Shown here piece after piece: positions 39,951 to 39,992 of a stretch of 39,992 nt of DNA. Below the pieces are notes generated by a model. It saw only the letters and a program-made list of their open reading frames with translations. It was not told the origin of the DNA and did no database searches. Source of the stretch: CALCZU01 sp964396165 (GTDB lineage Bacteria; Bdellovibrionota; FAC87; UBA2466); contig CAYNEF010000033.1 in NCBI GenBank assembly GCA_964396165.1, positions 1 to 39,992 on the forward strand. Direction: 5' to 3'. The number at the start of each line of letters is the position of its first letter. Position 1 is the stretch's first letter. The translations under genes were made by a program, and so were the position numbers.

Positions 39951-39992
39951 CAGAGTGGTGGTGCTCCCATGAGAGGGGGAGCGCTCCACAGC
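39951..39992. repeat. partial copy of the GAGTGGTGG...GAGCGCTCC repeat at the window edge
   Basis: AGAGTGGTGGTGCTCCC then GAGGGGGAGCGCTCCAC shares its outer blocks with the left arm and spacer of the inverted repeat at 38462-38551. It can itself fold through GTGCTCCC and GGGAGCGC. The window ends inside or just after it. Confidence 0.55.

Overview
The window looks like chromosomal DNA of a Gram-negative, didermic bacterium. It carries bamA, skp, an lpoB-like lipoprotein gene, a LolD-type exporter, many lipobox or Sec signal peptides and a beta-barrel protein. The AT-leaning composition, frequent TTG/GTG starts, tandem ArsA/Get3 ATPases, a bc complex with a giant octahaem cytochrome and many short secreted proteins of unknown function suggest Bdellovibrionota or a similar former-deltaproteobacterial lineage. 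That placement is an inference; no rRNA or tRNA gene is present to test it.

Layout. 0-3.4 kb: a secreted M48-like metalloprotease, a tandem operator-like palindrome and a beta-barrel protein, closed by a bidirectional terminator. 3.4-9.1 kb (minus strand): a UvrD-family helicase, an AddB-like Fe-S nuclease and an exported YtcJ-like amidohydrolase, all overlapping. 9.2-10.4 kb: DUF503, ArsC-like and nitrobindin-like genes. 10.4-11.5 kb: a small secreted protein and a HAMP membrane protein. 11.6-12.3 kb: a two-gene toxin-antitoxin-like pair with a palindromic operator. 12.3-13.7 kb: scoAB. 13.8-14.2 kb: a membrane protein behind a palindrome and a perfect TATAAT. 14.2-16.8 kb: two ArsA/Get3-like ATPases and a lipase-like hydrolase, coupled by 4-bp overlaps. 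17.0-23.3 kb: a bc-type quinol oxidase operon (Rieske, split cytochrome b, octahaem cytochrome c) followed by a methyltransferase. 23.4-26.3 kb: a DUF6624-like lipoprotein, then a nucleotide-sugar dehydrogenase-like protein lacking the catalytic cysteine, coupled to an SDR enzyme. 26.5-36 kb: an envelope and translation block (lpoB-like, TPR lipoprotein, valS, LolC/E-like, lolD, bamA, skp). 36-38.3 kb: a VOC protein gene inside an inverted-repeat element, then two lipoproteins and a 42-residue membrane protein. 38.4-40 kb: a long perfect inverted repeat, fdxA, an Asn/Arg-rich secreted protein and a partial repeat copy at the window edge.

How it fits together. The 26-36 kb block serves outer-membrane biogenesis: lipoprotein release (Lol), barrel insertion (Bam) and its chaperone (Skp). 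The bc operon feeds quinol electrons to periplasmic acceptors through an unusually large haem relay. The most novel-looking items are (i) a short inverted-repeat element family whose ends are TAAAAGGTACGGCATTCC-like, seen once as a ~125-bp MITE-like unit and once as a ~640-bp unit enclosing a VOC gene and supplying the ends of both flanking genes; (ii) the ArsA-ArsA-hydrolase operon; (iii) the octahaem bc complex with a changed PEWY motif; (iv) the cysteine-less sugar dehydrogenase paired with an SDR; (v) several Shine-Dalgarno-less starts lying just downstream of -10-like hexamers. No CRISPR array, complete transposase gene, tRNA or rRNA was seen.
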